Shown one piece after another: positions 4,258-5,131 of a stretch of 5,131 nucleotides of DNA. Source of the stretch: Lentisphaeria bacterium. Lineage in GTDB: Bacteria > Verrucomicrobiota > Lentisphaeria > Oligosphaerales > Oligosphaeraceae. The notes under the pieces were generated by a model. It was not told where the DNA came from. It ran no database searches and was given only the letters and a program-made list of their open reading frames with translations. Both the position numbers and the translations under genes were made by a program. Each line of letters opens with the position of its first letter. Positions within the stretch are counted from its first letter, which is position 1. Where the stretch lies: contig JAKSPA010000152.1 in assembly GCA_024405235.1 (NCBI GenBank), positions 1-5,131 of the forward strand. The letters run 5' to 3'.

Positions 4258-5131
4258 ATGTCAATAACTTTTCACATCAAAACATACGGTTGCCAGATGA
4301 ATGAACGCGATTCCGAAGCGCTTGCATGCCTTCTGGAAATGCATGGCTACCGCGAAATAGACGACGAATCCGCCGCCGACATTCTGATTTTCAATACATG
4401 CAGCGTGCGCGATCAGGCGGAACGCAAGGTCATAGGAAAGGTCGGCCTCATGAAAAAACTGAAGCGCGTGAAGCCGAATCTGGTCATCGGCGTCATAGGA
4501 TGCATGGCGCAACGCCTTGGAAATGCGCTTCTTGAAGAACTGCCGCATCTGGATTTCGTCGCTGGAACCGATCAACTGCAGAGCATTCCGGAAATAATCG
4601 ACGACTGCATCAAGAACCACGCGCGGCGCTGCGCAATCGAAATGGGTCCTGGCGTTTTCAAGGAATTGGACGGCCATCGGCCAGGCAGGCTCATCACGGA
4701 GGTATCGGTCATGCGCGGATGCGACCAGTTCTGCACATACTGCGTGGTCCCATACTGCCGCGGCCGCGAGAAATCACGTCCGATCAAGGACATCGTGGAA
4801 GAGGCGAAGATGCTTGCGGACACAGGCACGCGCGAAATCCTGCTGCTCGGACAGAACATCACAGCATACGGCGTCGCCGAAGCGCGAAAGGATGGAATCT
4901 ACACGCCTGAATTCTCGGCCTTCGCGGATCTTCTGGAAGCACTTCAGGAGGTCGATGGCATTGAACGCATACGCTTCACGTCGCCGCACGTCAGATTCAT
5001 GAACGATCGCTTCGTGGAAGCTATCGCGACGCTGCCGAAAGTCTGCAAGTCCTTCCACGTGCCTGTCCAGAGCGGCAGCGACCGCATACTGAAGCTGATG
5101 CACAGGAACTACACGGCGCAGGAGTATCTTG
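4258..5131 (+). CDS. miaB: tRNA (N6-isopentenyl adenosine(37)-C2)-methylthiotransferase MiaB, 5' part
   Basis: MiaB is a radical-SAM enzyme that adds a methylthio group to C2 of i6A37 in tRNAs reading UNN codons, giving ms2i6A. The first 291 residues are visible; the gene runs off the right edge, lacking the rest of the radical-SAM domain and the TRAM domain. The N-terminal UPF0004 domain carries its three cluster cysteines: Cys12 (KTYGCQMNERDSE), Cys48 (FNTCSVRDQAERK) and Cys82 (IGCMAQR). The radical-SAM motif is at Cys155, Cys159 and Cys162 (MRGCDQFCTYCVVPYCRGRE). Further MiaB-like blocks are FVAGTDQLQSIPE, LLLGQNITAYG and FHVPVQSGSDRILKLMHRNY. The GQN and HVPVQSGSDR blocks favour MiaB over the paralogues MtaB and RimO. 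The start at 4258 is fixed by Cys12 and an in-frame TAA at 4252. No Shine-Dalgarno sequence precedes it. Confidence 0.95.
   Translation, partial: MSITFHIKTYGCQMNERDSEALACLLEMHGYREIDDESAADILIFNTCSVRDQAERKVIGKVGLMKKLKRVKPNLVIGVIGCMAQRLGNALLEELPHLDFVAGTDQLQSIPEIIDDCIKNHARRCAIEMGPGVFKELDGHRPGRLITEVSVMRGCDQFCTYCVVPYCRGREKSRPIKDIVEEAKMLADTGTREILLLGQNITAYGVAEARKDGIYTPEFSAFADLLEALQEVDGIERIRFTSPHVRFMNDRFVEAIATLPKVCKSFHVPVQSGSDRILKLMHRNYTAQEYL

Noticed and set aside
4261..5103. Minus-strand frames opposite miaB
   Set aside because: The plus strand encodes an intact MiaB with all cluster cysteines, so these are shadows.

Overview
The window reads as chromosomal DNA from a Gram-negative bacterium that carries a type III secretion system (T3SS). 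The best-supported T3SS gene is a clear SycD/LcrH-class chaperone. Its neighbours do not look like the usual proteobacterial tip or translocator proteins. I therefore lean towards a member of the PVC group (Lentisphaerae, Verrucomicrobia or Chlamydiae relatives), but this is inference and the taxonomy is not proven by the sequence.

Region 1 (1-2034, all on the minus strand) is the T3SS gene cluster. In transcription order it holds a 135-residue hydrophilic helical protein, a 273-residue coiled-coil protein without cysteine, the SycD/LcrH chaperone, and the first 43 codons of another protein that runs off the left edge. Gaps are 82, 76 and 33 bases. The order resembles the Yersinia lcrG-lcrV-lcrH-yopB-yopD layout by position only. 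A candidate promoter with an overlapping dyad lies at 2095-2127, and a weaker internal one at 1566-1594.

Region 2 (2035-2399) has no convincing gene. It starts with a very AT-rich promoter stretch, followed by a 12-bp direct repeat, a 12-bp stem-loop, and several copies of a GCATTTT-type motif in both orientations. It may be a regulatory region, a structured RNA or a dispersed repeat.

Region 3 (2400-4239, minus strand) holds three genes: a DUF192 protein with a signal peptide, folK (HPPK, folate biosynthesis), and an integral-membrane M50-like metalloprotease with a HELTH motif. FolK and the protease gene are 18 bases apart and probably cotranscribed. Between the DUF192 gene and folK lies a GC-rich 24-bp tandem repeat (about 6.6 copies) that begins at a perfect 9-bp hairpin just after the DUF192 stop codon. 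Because 24 is divisible by 3, the array stays open in every frame and creates a spurious-looking N-terminal extension on folK.

Region 4 (4258-5131, plus strand) is the first 291 codons of miaB, the tRNA methylthiotransferase, divergent from the DUF192 gene with only 18 bases between the start codons. Neither start has a Shine-Dalgarno sequence. TATAAT-like boxes lie so close to both starts that leaderless transcripts are likely.
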